Assembly: GCA_002683575.1 (NCBI GenBank)
Contig: NYTP01000116.1
Location: 1-53,443 of the forward strand
Reading direction: 5' to 3'
DNA length: 53,443 bases
DNA from: Bermanella sp.
Lineage (GTDB): Bacteria > Pseudomonadota > Gammaproteobacteria > Pseudomonadales > Oceanobacteraceae
The notes beneath the pieces are model-generated. The model saw only the letters and a list, made by a program, of their open reading frames with translations. It made no database searches and had not been told where the DNA came from. Shown here one piece after another: positions 19,495 to 27,349 of the stretch. The translations under genes and the position numbers were made by a program. Positions within the stretch are counted from its first letter, which is position 1. Each line of letters begins with the position of its first letter.

Positions 19495-20856
19495 ATGAAT
19501 ATACTGCCGTTGCTACCTGATGAGACAATATATTCATTTTTAGCACGGCTCAGAGTTTACTCGGGTAGCTATAATCATCGTTCAGCGAGCTTGCTCTGGT
19601 TTGAACAATATGGGCTAAGTTTAGACCAAAAGCTAGCCACCCACTTAGCGTATTTTTCTGCGCAAACGAAATTCCCAGTAGAACTATTACTTAATGATCA
19701 TACTTACTACCCCTTATTTTCTTTAGCGGGTAATGAGCCTAAAAAGCTTAAAGACGTTATGCTCACTGGTCCATCTTATCGATTAGGCAATTACGCTAAA
19801 ATCACCCAATCGGGTCTGAAAGCATTGAGCAAGGATAAATACTGTTTATCGTGCATAGAAGCTGATAAAGAGAAGTATGGCGTTGCTTATTGGCACCTGT
19901 CGCACCAGTTCACAGGCATACAAAGTTGCCATATACACAATACGTTACTTGTCGACACTTCGCCTTCATTAAGAGTATACAGCTTGCCTCCGCAAGCAAT
20001 ATCATCTTCTGATGTACCAGCGAGTGATTTACAGCGGTTTTTCACTACTTATGTGTTGGAAGTTAATGAGTCGGCTAAAAGTCAGAAGCGTAATGATTTG
20101 TTATTGGACAAAAGTAATTTGAATGCCCTGATTAGACAAAAAGGGTTTATGAGTAATGACAGTATCAGTATGCAACGTTTAATAGCAGTTATATCAAACA
20201 TAACTGTGCGCCTGTTTAATAACGATGTTTTTACTGAACACGTAGTAAGAAATCTTATTCGCAAGCCTTACTATGCATGTCATCCGCTTAAACTTATATT
20301 ATTTCGCTTTGCCTTGGAACAACTGCCTGACATAGCGGCGCAAGAGCATTTACAGTTATTGAAACCAACAGATAAAGATAAAAAACGTGAGAAACAGTGT
20401 CTATTATTACTACAAGAAGGTGAATTAAATTTTACTGAAATAGCTAGGCGTGTCAGCTGCTCCATAGGTTATGTGATTAAGCTAGCTAAACAAGAAAACA
20501 TAGCTTATTTAAAACGAACGCAATTTATTTCAGCTGATATAGAAAAGCGTATTTTAATGCGTTTAGTAAAAGGTGATGCTAGAGATGCAATAGCACGCGA
20601 AGAGCAAGTATCTGTTAGCTCTGTTGAGAAAATATGTGGTGAGCATTATCAGCTTTCAGAGTGGCGACAATACTTAAGGGCACTGGATAAAAGAGACAAG
20701 TATCGTATTGAGATGCGTTCAGTCCTTAAAAAACACTCCTTTTCTACACGTGCCGAAATTAAAGCTATGTACCCAGCTTGTTATATGTGGCTTTATAAAT
20801 ACGATACCCAATGGCTATATCTGCACCTACCGCCAGCATCCTATCGTTCAAAATAA
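19495..20856 (+). CDS. tnsD: TnsD-like TniQ protein, probable gcvP-site selector (element 1)
   Basis: This protein has 453 residues from ATG 19495; an in-frame TTG lies at 19474. The first residues, LPLLPDETIYSFLARLRVYSG, are the classic TniQ start, so the later ATG is preferred. The zinc block YCLSCIEAD ... YWHLSHQF ... CHIH follows. The C-terminal half holds two helix-turn-helix-like units (LNFTEIARRVSCSIGYVIKLA, then VSVSSVEKI). It ends with a WLYKYDTQWLYLHLPPA motif that element 2's TnsD also has. TnsD of Tn7 reads the end of glmS. By analogy this one should read the 3' end of gcvP, since the insertion is 5 bp past the gcvP stop. Confidence 0.9.
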   Translation: MNILPLLPDETIYSFLARLRVYSGSYNHRSASLLWFEQYGLSLDQKLATHLAYFSAQTKFPVELLLNDHTYYPLFSLAGNEPKKLKDVMLTGPSYRLGNYAKITQSGLKALSKDKYCLSCIEADKEKYGVAYWHLSHQFTGIQSCHIHNTLLVDTSPSLRVYSLPPQAISSSDVPASDLQRFFTTYVLEVNESAKSQKRNDLLLDKSNLNALIRQKGFMSNDSISMQRLIAVISNITVRLFNNDVFTEHVVRNLIRKPYYACHPLKLILFRFALEQLPDIAAQEHLQLLKPTDKDKKREKQCLLLLQEGELNFTEIARRVSCSIGYVIKLAKQENIAYLKRTQFISADIEKRILMRLVKGDARDAIAREEQVSVSSVEKICGEHYQLSEWRQYLRALDKRDKYRIEMRSVLKKHSFSTRAEIKAMYPACYMWLYKYDTQWLYLHLPPASYRSK

Positions 20857-20876
20857 TTAATAGAGGTGTAAGATTG

Positions 20877-21710
20877 ATGAGTCATCAAATCATTTGTATT
20901 CAAGTTAGCGAGCTTAATAAAAGTAGCCTCTATATGCATCATCGATTAACAACGCCTAGCTTGTGTTTAATTGAATATAGCGATGATTTAATGGCTCAAA
21001 TCGAACGCGCGCGGCAGGTACTTTTGAGCAATGAGTTAGAAGAAGTGGTATTAAAAGTAACGGGTATTAATTGGTTTTTTGAACTTACAAAAAGGTATGG
21101 GCACAATACAGTATCGTACTTACATGTGACCCCCTACACGATTTCTTTTTCGGGGTTAGTGCCACCTAATAAAGAGCCTTACTTTATCACTCCTTATATA
21201 GCTACAACTGATATTTTAATCGACGGTTGTACACTTAAAAAGGTTGAGCTAGATAAAAGACGCTATACGTTGGCTTTATCTATGGTCAAAGAGCTTGAAG
21301 TAAAGGAAGTTGAACTCGAAGAATTATCTAATTTAATTTGGCGTTTAGACGAAGTAGGGAACTCAATACACGAACTGGATAATAGTTGTATAAATAGCTT
21401 ATCCGCCGGTTGTGATTCCACTTTGCTAAGTATTAACGAGGAGATTAACCATTTAGAGGCAAGGCTGGAAAAGCTGGAACTTTATATAGAGAAACTTCTA
21501 AGGCGATTAGTAAAGCGCTTGTTTGGTATCGGTTACGGTGATTGGTTAACACATATTAGTGCTGAGACGGGGAATAAAGTCAGCTTACGTTTTGAGCATT
21601 GTAGTTATCATAATAAAGTAATTACATTTAGTGGTGTGGGTATTACTAAGGCAGGTAAAGTGGGTAAACGCTATCAATCAATTAGCATTGATATTAGGAA
21701 AGAGGGATGA
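20877..21710 (+). CDS. Unrecognised protein downstream of tnsD (element 1)
   Basis: This 277-residue protein from ATG 20877 has TAGAGGTG upstream; an earlier in-frame ATG at 20811 would overlap tnsD. I do not recognise it. It has a beta-rich N-terminal third and a helical middle with Leu/Glu heptads (VEVELEELSNL, then NHLEARLEKLELYIEKLLRR, likely a coiled coil at about residues 165-210). The tail is compact (FGIGYGDWLTHIS ... KVGKRYQSIS). No TnsE similarity, nuclease core or membrane segment is visible. It lies 20 bases after tnsD and overlaps the next gene by 4, so the two belong to one unit and may be read with the tns operon. Confidence 0.7.
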   Translation: MSHQIICIQVSELNKSSLYMHHRLTTPSLCLIEYSDDLMAQIERARQVLLSNELEEVVLKVTGINWFFELTKRYGHNTVSYLHVTPYTISFSGLVPPNKEPYFITPYIATTDILIDGCTLKKVELDKRRYTLALSMVKELEVKEVELEELSNLIWRLDEVGNSIHELDNSCINSLSAGCDSTLLSINEEINHLEARLEKLELYIEKLLRRLVKRLFGIGYGDWLTHISAETGNKVSLRFEHCSYHNKVITFSGVGITKAGKVGKRYQSISIDIRKEG

Positions 21711-22441
21711 ATATCCAATCCTTGATTTCAAAGCTAAAACAAGCCAAAAAGCGCCGAGTTATATTTGATTATCATCGTTCACCAAAAAATGGAGTTGATA
21801 TAAGTACCGAAGACTGGATATGGATAGCCCCTTTTTTGTATGGACTGTTTAAAGAGCTTAAATCAATGAAGTACACCATTACGATAACATGGTGGGGAGA
21901 AATTTTTGTTATTTACAAAGGGGCTGATACTGCATTTGAATTGACTTTAAATTACCAATCCTCCGTTCCCTATACTTATGAATTCACGCAGCGAGTACGA
22001 GATAAAACCCATGTTATACACACGATTTCAACTAGACAGACTGCTTTAAGTTTAGGGCTGAAAGCCTATCGTACGGGAACCAAATGGTTCTATATCCCTT
22101 TAGGAGAATCCACAGCTACGCCAGCTAGTGCAGCATGTAAGATTAACGAAGTGATGCAATCTCGACTTAAAGAATATAGTTTTGCTGGCTGGTCAGTAAA
22201 ACCCGATATAGCGACGTCAGATGACATTGCAGCTGTTATTCATTACGGAGCAGCCTTATTTGGCTTAGGCTCCAGGTTTGATTACATCTCTAAGAAGCTT
22301 CTTGAATTAATAATTTACCAAGACATTGAGTTAACCAATAATGCTGTACACATAAAACGTAGCCTTTATCTAAGCGGCTATGAGTTTTATCTAGATATTA
22401 AACACCTCTCTTTTATAAAAAAGTATTTACCTCCTCAATAA
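21707..22441 (+). CDS. Unrecognised protein, partner of the preceding gene (element 1)
   Basis: This 244-residue protein is unrecognised. The start overlaps the previous stop (ATGA), which implies coupled translation and possibly a complex. The sequence has many aromatic residues (DWIWIAPFLYGLFKELK, TITWWGEIFVIY). A helical stretch with alanines follows (TATPASAACKINEVMQ), and the C-terminus is probably globular and beta-rich. No catalytic motif, signal peptide or transmembrane helix is seen. It could be cargo (a two-gene defence unit) or an accessory to transposition. Position directly after tnsD and before the end repeats does not decide between these. Confidence 0.7.
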   Translation: MNIQSLISKLKQAKKRRVIFDYHRSPKNGVDISTEDWIWIAPFLYGLFKELKSMKYTITITWWGEIFVIYKGADTAFELTLNYQSSVPYTYEFTQRVRDKTHVIHTISTRQTALSLGLKAYRTGTKWFYIPLGESTATPASAACKINEVMQSRLKEYSFAGWSVKPDIATSDDIAAVIHYGAALFGLGSRFDYISKKLLELIIYQDIELTNNAVHIKRSLYLSGYEFYLDIKHLSFIKKYLPPQ

Positions 22442-22546
22442 ATTCATACCTAAAAAGCATACTAGATATTTTTGATTTAAGTTCTACACTTTCAAATAAG
22501 CTTATTTGAAGTGACTTTTTATATATTAAAATTAAGGATATTTAAG

Positions 22547-22747
22547 ATGGATCTATATTATGTAAACAATAACTCGCAAACTACTGGTGAACATGAAGTA
22601 CATAAAAATGGCTGTAGCTTTATGCCATCAAATAAAGCAGAGCTAGGTATGCACAGCACATGCTCTTCGGCAGTACAAAAAGCAAAGGGTATTTACTCTA
22701 ATGTGGATGGGTGCAAGGTTTGCATTCCTAATTGCCACACTAGATAA
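22547..22747 (+). CDS. Small Cys/His-rich conserved protein
   Basis: This 66-residue protein from ATG 22547 has AAGGATA upstream. It belongs to a family I remember as small proteins of the form YYVNxxxQxxGxHEVHxxxC ... LG ... C ... GCxxCxxxCHT. Here it reads YYVNNNSQTTGEHEVH, with cysteines at GCSF, STCSS and GCKVC and a CH near the end, which is consistent with metal binding. Such genes turn up beside restriction systems and in mobile elements, and their function is unknown to me. It is the last gene before the distal end repeats. Confidence 0.75.
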   Translation: MDLYYVNNNSQTTGEHEVHKNGCSFMPSNKAELGMHSTCSSAVQKAKGIYSNVDGCKVCIPNCHTR

Positions 22748-22778
22748 TTGTTCCTTAAATGGGAAGTAAAGGTGCTTT

Positions 22779-22860
22779 TTCGCAAACTTATTAATTTTTT
22801 TGCTGCTCGCCAGCCCAATAAAAATGGAGAGGGTATTCGCAAACTTATTTATCATGAACA
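22779..22860 (+). repeat. Element 1 distal end with two TnsB-type sites
   Basis: Inverted copies of the end repeat lie at 22779-22794 (TTCGCAAACTTATTAA) and 22836-22852 (TTCGCAAACTTATTTAT). They are 57 bp apart, followed by the terminal CATGAACA ending at 22860. Wide spacing is typical of a Tn7 left-type end. Confidence 0.88.
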
Positions 22861-22866
22861 GAATGA
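22861..22866. repeat. Overlapping target duplications GAATG/AATGA between the two elements
   Basis: The six bases GAATGA separate element 1 from element 2. The first five are the right duplication of element 1, matching 258-262. The last five are the left duplication of element 2, matching 48023-48027. Confidence 0.9.
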
Positions 22867-22932
22867 TGGCGATCAACAATTAAGTTTGTGAACGCTACAA
22901 TTAAAAATGTGAGTACAATTAAGATTGTGAAC
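22867..22932 (+). repeat. Element 2 gcvP-proximal end with three TnsB-type sites
   Basis: Three direct sites lie at 22876-22893 (ACAATTAAGTTTGTGAAC), 22897-22914 (ACAATTAAAAATGTGAGT) and 22915-22932 (ACAATTAAGATTGTGAAC). Their spacing is 21 and 18 bp, a packed right-type end. Confidence 0.88.
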
Positions 22933-22945
22933 GCATAGATAAGAC

Positions 22946-22976
22946 AAAGGCGAACCAGAAATGGTTCGCCTTTTTT
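22946..22976. terminator. Rho-independent terminator inside the element 2 left end
   Basis: The stem GGCGAACC (22949-22956) pairs with GGTTCGCC (22963-22970) over a 6-base loop and is followed by six Ts. Like the one in element 1, it sits just inside the gcvP-facing end and would have stopped gcvP transcripts before element 1 arrived. Confidence 0.85.
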
Positions 22977-23112
22977 AATGGCTATTAAACGGACACACAT
23001 CTTTAATACCAAAGGAAATAAAATAATAAGTAAAAAATTATTAAAATAAGTTTTTAATTATAATAATCCGGTCATATACTAATTCCATCAAAACAGTGTG
23101 GAGGATTTCAAT

Positions 23113-23391
23113 ATGGCTAAAACAAGACATATTCATCAACGAATGAACCAGCGTGCAATTTCTCAGCAAATGCTAGAAATAGTGAAAATGTTTGGTGTCG
23201 ATGATGGAGATAAGACCTACCTAAATAAAAAAGGCATCGATGCAGCGCTTAATGAAATGAACAATCTATCAAAGCAAATGCAAAAAATGAGAAATCGAGG
23301 TGGATTAGTACTTGTTGAGTCGGGTGATGTTGAAATCACAGCTTACTCATTAGATAGCTATGATCGTAAAAAAACTCACTCTGTTCATTAA
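23113..23391 (+). CDS. DUF4258-like small protein at head of restriction operon
   Basis: This protein has 92 residues from ATG 23113, with GGAGG 8 bases upstream; an earlier GTG at 23098 would place the ribosome-binding site inside the gene. The N-terminus, RHIHQRMNQRAISQQMLEIV, is the usual opening of DUF4258 proteins, which share a RelE-like fold. The middle is helical and the end beta-rich (LVLVESGDVEITAYSL). It lies 21 bases ahead of the methylase-like gene and may regulate the operon or act as a toxin-like component. That role is inferred from position and fold family only. Confidence 0.7.
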   Translation: MAKTRHIHQRMNQRAISQQMLEIVKMFGVDDGDKTYLNKKGIDAALNEMNNLSKQMQKMRNRGGLVLVESGDVEITAYSLDSYDRKKTHSVH

Positions 23392-23412
23392 TTTAATCTA
23401 GGAATTATTATC

Positions 23413-25167
23413 GTGAATAAACAAATTTGGTCATTGTTGGATAATTTAAGAGGTCCATTAGAGCCTCGTGATTATATAGTACAAGTCGCAGCTTGCTTTG
23501 TTTGGTTTAAACAAACAGAAACCCAAGTAATTGATGAAGAGTTACGATTTAATTATCAATTAGCCGGAACAGAGCTACATGTATTGACTCAAAAGCTTGC
23601 TAGCGCAGTACAAGTTGAAACAATTTTTTTACCAGAGTGCAGAGATAAGTTAACTGGAGAGCAAATCTTTCAACTGATGAGATCGCTTAGAGAGCTTATC
23701 AATGCAAAATTAATATCCTATATAGACCTGTCCGATATCTTAAAAAGAATGGCTTCAGATCTTGGAAAGTTCGTTGTTGCAGCCCATGTTCCTAAAGAAC
23801 TTGTCCAATTAGGGAATTCACTCTTAGGAGATAAAGTACAATCTGTTTATTGTCCATTTAATACGGGTTACTTTTTTGCCAATGCGTTACCAAAACAGTC
23901 TAAGACGTGTGGTGAAGAAAAAGTTTTAACGGATGTGTTTTTTGCAGAAGTTGATACCTTCTTAACAGACTCTAATTTTCATATTAATCAAACCGACTGT
24001 ATATCTCTGCCAACTTATATTGGTGACGGAGGTCTAGAGCAATTTCAGAGTGCAATCGCTTTTCCGCCTTTAAATCAAAAATATGGCAAGCTCGAAATCA
24101 ACGATATCTGGGGACGTTTTCCTGAAAGCTCTTTAACTGGTGATGTTTATCATCTACGCCATATGTTAGCCCATGTAAGTGACCTGGTTGTTTGCTTTGT
24201 TTCAAATAACTTTTTATTCAGGACTGCGGCAGGTGAAAAGCATTTTAAACAAGACATTCTTGAACAAGGACTGTTAAAGGCTGTTATCGCTCTCCCAGAG
24301 GGGCTTCTATCAAACACCATGATACCTGTTAATATTTTGGTGCTTGATAAGGCAAAAACTTCGCAAGAAGTGATGTTTATAGATGCTAGTTCAGACAAGT
24401 TTGTTGAAAAAGTATCTCGCACTAGAGGTCGATTAGTTAATGCAGAAGCCATTATGGAAGCGTTTATTACTGAAAATAATTCAGAAATATCAAAGTTGAG
24501 TTCAATTGATGAGATCATTGCCAATGAGTACAACTTGTCTCCGAGCCGCTATATTTTGTCGGACGAGGAGAAGAGACTAAATGACTTCTTATCTCAACAC
24601 GATACAGCAAGGTTAGAAGACGTTGTTGAGATTATTAGACCACAGGCTTTAAAGCATGATGATAGTGGCTCTGAAGATTACATTGAGTTTAATGTGTCTA
24701 ACTTGAATGAAATCGGTCAAGTTAGCGGCAGAGGTAAACAGGTTTTAGTAAACCAAAAAGATCTTTCTAGGGCTAGGAAGCAAGAAATTCAGGCACATGA
24801 TGTGCTGGTTGTATGCAAAGGAGCCGTTGGTAAAGTTGGGTTGGTCGGTGAAGAAGTTGCTGAAAACGCCATTGCTAGCCAAGCCTTTTCAATATTGCGA
24901 ATCAAACCGCATATTGCTGGAATCACACCAGTCTCATTATTTCAGTACTTACAATCAACGTTTGGCCAATTGCAATTAAGCAGTTTAACTACAGGGACTA
25001 GTGCATTAATGCTATCTGCTAAAGATTTAAGCTCAATGCCAGTTCCTTTGTTAACTGAAAGTAAATTACAACAGGCTCAGCAAGTACGTGGTGAAGTAGA
25101 GCAAGCATTTAGTGAAATTGAGCAGGCAAAAGTAAAAATTAAACAACTGAATGAAAATTGGCTTTAA
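23413..25167 (+). CDS. Degenerate HsdM-like domain fused to an HsdS recognition domain
   Basis: This 584-residue protein has a GTG start with AGGAA upstream. The first 390 residues follow the HsdM plan (WSLLDNLRGPLEPRDYIVQVAACFVW at the start, LLKAVIALPEGLLSNTMIPVNILVLDK late in the domain). Both key motifs are broken: the SAM loop DPxxGSGG reads VYCPFNTGYFF, and the catalytic NPPF reads AFPPL. The last 190 residues are a single HsdS-type recognition domain (ARLEDVVEIIRPQ ... TTGTSALMLSAKDLSSMPVPLL) with a C-terminal helix. It is therefore predicted to be methylation-dead and to serve in DNA recognition. A normal hsdM and a half-size hsdS follow downstream. Confidence 0.8.
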   Translation: MNKQIWSLLDNLRGPLEPRDYIVQVAACFVWFKQTETQVIDEELRFNYQLAGTELHVLTQKLASAVQVETIFLPECRDKLTGEQIFQLMRSLRELINAKLISYIDLSDILKRMASDLGKFVVAAHVPKELVQLGNSLLGDKVQSVYCPFNTGYFFANALPKQSKTCGEEKVLTDVFFAEVDTFLTDSNFHINQTDCISLPTYIGDGGLEQFQSAIAFPPLNQKYGKLEINDIWGRFPESSLTGDVYHLRHMLAHVSDLVVCFVSNNFLFRTAAGEKHFKQDILEQGLLKAVIALPEGLLSNTMIPVNILVLDKAKTSQEVMFIDASSDKFVEKVSRTRGRLVNAEAIMEAFITENNSEISKLSSIDEIIANEYNLSPSRYILSDEEKRLNDFLSQHDTARLEDVVEIIRPQALKHDDSGSEDYIEFNVSNLNEIGQVSGRGKQVLVNQKDLSRARKQEIQAHDVLVVCKGAVGKVGLVGEEVAENAIASQAFSILRIKPHIAGITPVSLFQYLQSTFGQLQLSSLTTGTSALMLSAKDLSSMPVPLLTESKLQQAQQVRGEVEQAFSEIEQAKVKIKQLNENWL

Positions 25168-25198
25168 ACATTAATGTACAGAAAAATAACAACTTTAT

Positions 25199-25259
25199 AC
25201 TGATTAAAAATCACAAAATCAGTTAGTATAAAATACAGAATTGGGAGGTAACTCCCAAT
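25199..25259. promoter_or_regulatory. Two dyads ahead of hsdM (element 2)
   Basis: The 111-bp gap before hsdM contains ACTGATT (25199-25205) mirrored by AATCAGT (25217-25223), then a TATAAAAT box, then the perfect hairpin ATTGGGAG-GTAA-CTCCCAAT (25240-25259). No T run follows the hairpin, so it is not a standard terminator. These look like an operator plus a transcript-leader structure for a promoter serving hsdM-hsdS-hsdR. The regulator is not identified. Confidence 0.5.
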
Positions 25260-25278
25260 CAAAAATTAAGGAAATATT

Positions 25279-26859
25279 GTGGCTACTAAAAAACAAGCAG
25301 CAAAGAAGAAAGAAAAATCATTTGAAGAAACACTCTGGGATGCAGCAAACAAGCTGCGTGGTAGTGTTGAATCGTCAGAATACAAACACATCGTATTGAG
25401 CCTGATTTTCCTCAAGTTCATCAGTGATACATTTGAGAAACAGCGCCAAAAGCTGATTGATTCAGGGCTGGAAAAGCACGTTGATATGGTTCCAGCCTAC
25501 ACCAAAGACAATGTGTTTTATCTACCAGAAAACAGTCGTTGGAGCTTTGTTCAGCAAAACGCTAAACAAGAAGATATCGCTTTAAAGATCGATACCGCTC
25601 TAAGCACCATCGAAAAAACCAACAAAGCACTGCAAGGTGCATTGCCTGATAACTATTTCTCTCGTCTTGGTTTGGATGTCAGCAAACTATCTGCACTGAT
25701 CGATGTCATTAACAACATCGACACCCTAGCGAATCCGCACGAAGATGTGGTAGGTCGAGTCTACGAATATTTCTTGTCTAAATTTGCAATTGCAGAGGGT
25801 AAGGGCAAAGGCGAGTTCTACACACCAAAGAGCATCGTAAACCTGATCGCAGAATTGATTGAACCATACAAAGGTAAAATCTATGACCCTTGTTGTGGTT
25901 CGGGCGGTATGTTCGTTCAGTCAATGAAGTTCATTGAGAACCACAAAGGCAATAAGAAAGACGTTTCTGTCTATGGTCAAGAGTACACTGGCGCAACTTA
26001 CAAACTAGCGAAAATGAACCTTGCTATTCGTGGTATCTCTGCCAACCTTGGCGCAGCCGCAAAAGATACCTTTGGCAATGATCAGCACGAAACTCTAAAA
26101 GCTGATTTTATTATGGCAAACCCACCATTTAATCAGAAAGATTGGCGAGCTTCCGATGAGTTGGTTGATGATCATCGTTGGGAAGGCTACGAAACACCAC
26201 CAACTAGTAATGCTAACTATGGTTGGATTTTGCATATGGTGTCAAAGTTATCTGAAAATGGCGTTGCTGGGTTCGTGTTATCAAACGGTGCTCTTTCAGA
26301 TGAAGGCGTAGAACAAAAGATTAGGAAAAAATTAATTCAAGATGATTTGGTAGAAGCGATAATTCTTTTGCCAAGAAAGTTATTTTATACCACTGATATA
26401 GGGGTCACATTGTGGATTTTGAACAAAAATAAGAAAAGCCATACTGTAGCCGATGACTCTCATACACGAAACTATCGTGATAGATCTGGCGAAGTTTTGT
26501 TTATCGATATGCGTAAATGTGGCGTTCCGTTTGAAAAAAAATATGTTGACCTAACAGAAAATGAGTTAGCTCGAACCATTGAAACCTACCACAATTGGCA
26601 ACAGGTTGATTACCTTACGTCATACTCAGACATTCCCGAATACTGTTACAGTGCAAACCTTGAAGAAATCGAGAGAAACGATTTTAGTCTGGTATTAAAC
26701 AAATATGTTGAGTTTAAATTTTCCAGTGACAGCTATGATTTTGATGGCCATTTAGTTGCCCTACAAGCTCAAGTTGATGAAATTCTCGAACAAGAAAAAG
26801 CACAGAAAGCAGAAATGTTTAAAAACTTTAAGGAGTCAGGTTATGAACTACAAGCTTGA
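25279..26859 (+). CDS. hsdM: Type I restriction enzyme, M subunit (element 2)
   Basis: This 526-residue protein has a GTG start with AAGGAA upstream. It is a complete N6-adenine methylase with the SAM motif DPCCGSGG at 203-210 and catalytic NPPF at 281-284 (NPPFNQKDW). The N-terminal helical HsdM domain begins FEETLWDAANKLRGSVESSEYK. Length and motifs are standard for the short HsdM family, and it is not closely similar to the 857-residue HsdM of element 1. It overlaps the half-size hsdS by 17 bases. The upstream degenerate M-S fusion is in the same direction, separated by the 111-bp regulatory gap. Confidence 0.95.
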   Translation: MATKKQAAKKKEKSFEETLWDAANKLRGSVESSEYKHIVLSLIFLKFISDTFEKQRQKLIDSGLEKHVDMVPAYTKDNVFYLPENSRWSFVQQNAKQEDIALKIDTALSTIEKTNKALQGALPDNYFSRLGLDVSKLSALIDVINNIDTLANPHEDVVGRVYEYFLSKFAIAEGKGKGEFYTPKSIVNLIAELIEPYKGKIYDPCCGSGGMFVQSMKFIENHKGNKKDVSVYGQEYTGATYKLAKMNLAIRGISANLGAAAKDTFGNDQHETLKADFIMANPPFNQKDWRASDELVDDHRWEGYETPPTSNANYGWILHMVSKLSENGVAGFVLSNGALSDEGVEQKIRKKLIQDDLVEAIILLPRKLFYTTDIGVTLWILNKNKKSHTVADDSHTRNYRDRSGEVLFIDMRKCGVPFEKKYVDLTENELARTIETYHNWQQVDYLTSYSDIPEYCYSANLEEIERNDFSLVLNKYVEFKFSSDSYDFDGHLVALQAQVDEILEQEKAQKAEMFKNFKESGYELQA

Positions 26860-27346
26860 AAAACTAGGGATGCATATAAGAGAAGTTTCAATTAAGAATA
26901 CTGACCTTAGAGTAAATAATCTCTTGGGAGTAAGTATGTACAAAGAGCTGATTCCTTCCCAAGCAAACATTATTGGCACAGACTTATCCAAATATAAAGT
27001 AGCTAAGAAAGGCCAATTTGCATATGGCCCAGTTACCAGCCGTAATGGAGACCGAATCTCAATTGGGATTGTAGAAGATAATGAATGTATAGTTTCAACA
27101 TCTTATACGGTTTTTGAAATTATTGATCAAACAAGACTGTTTCCTCACTTTCTGATGCTATGGTTTTCAAGGCCAGAATTTGACCGTTATGCGAGATTCA
27201 AATCTCACGGTTCTGTTCGTGAGATATTTAGTTGGGAAGAGATGTGTGATGTGGAAATCCCAATTCCAGATTTGAGTGTACAGAAAGCCATCTCTCTAGG
27301 TGAATCGTTTGTTAAAAAGAATACTCTTCATATAGGTGGTAAATAA
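26843..27346 (+). CDS. hsdS: Half-size HsdS with a single recognition domain
   Basis: This protein has 167 residues from ATG 26843, preceded by AAGGAG inside the end of hsdM. It is one target-recognition domain of HsdS. It opens YKLEKLGMHIREVSIKN and ends at SWEEMCDVEIPIPDLSVQKAISL, where the first dimerisation helix would begin. Ordinary HsdS carries two such domains in about 400 residues. A half subunit could act as a homodimer. Alternatively it could pair with the recognition domain of the upstream degenerate fusion protein to give a bipartite site. No frameshift was seen that would hide a second half in the 3 bp before hsdR. Confidence 0.85.
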   Translation: MNYKLEKLGMHIREVSIKNTDLRVNNLLGVSMYKELIPSQANIIGTDLSKYKVAKKGQFAYGPVTSRNGDRISIGIVEDNECIVSTSYTVFEIIDQTRLFPHFLMLWFSRPEFDRYARFKSHGSVREIFSWEEMCDVEIPIPDLSVQKAISLGESFVKKNTLHIGGK

Positions 27347-27349
27347 CCT

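Larger units (their letters stand above)
263..22860 (+). mobile_element. Tn7-like transposon, element 1 (complete, 22.6 kb)
   Basis: The terminal 25 bp at 263-287 are repeated as a perfect inverted copy at 22836-22860, starting TGTTCATG and ending CATGAACA. The element is bounded by the 5-bp duplication GAATG. Inside are tnsA, tnsB, tnsC, a short tniQ and a tnsD-like tniQ. Its ends carry repeated TnsB-type sites: two closely packed at the gcvP side (271-287 and 293-309) and two spread out at the far side (22779-22794 and 22836-22852). In Tn7 the end with packed sites (R) faces glmS, so this element is oriented to gcvP as Tn7 is to glmS. Cargo is a type I restriction operon with an embedded SIR2 pair, an Mrr nuclease and small genes. 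No cas genes or CRISPR array are present, so it is not a CRISPR-guided element. Confidence 0.93.

Noticed and set aside
20877-22441. Possible split tnsE
   Set aside because: The position after tnsD suggested TnsE, but neither protein shows the length (about 540 residues in Tn7) or any motif I associate with TnsE.
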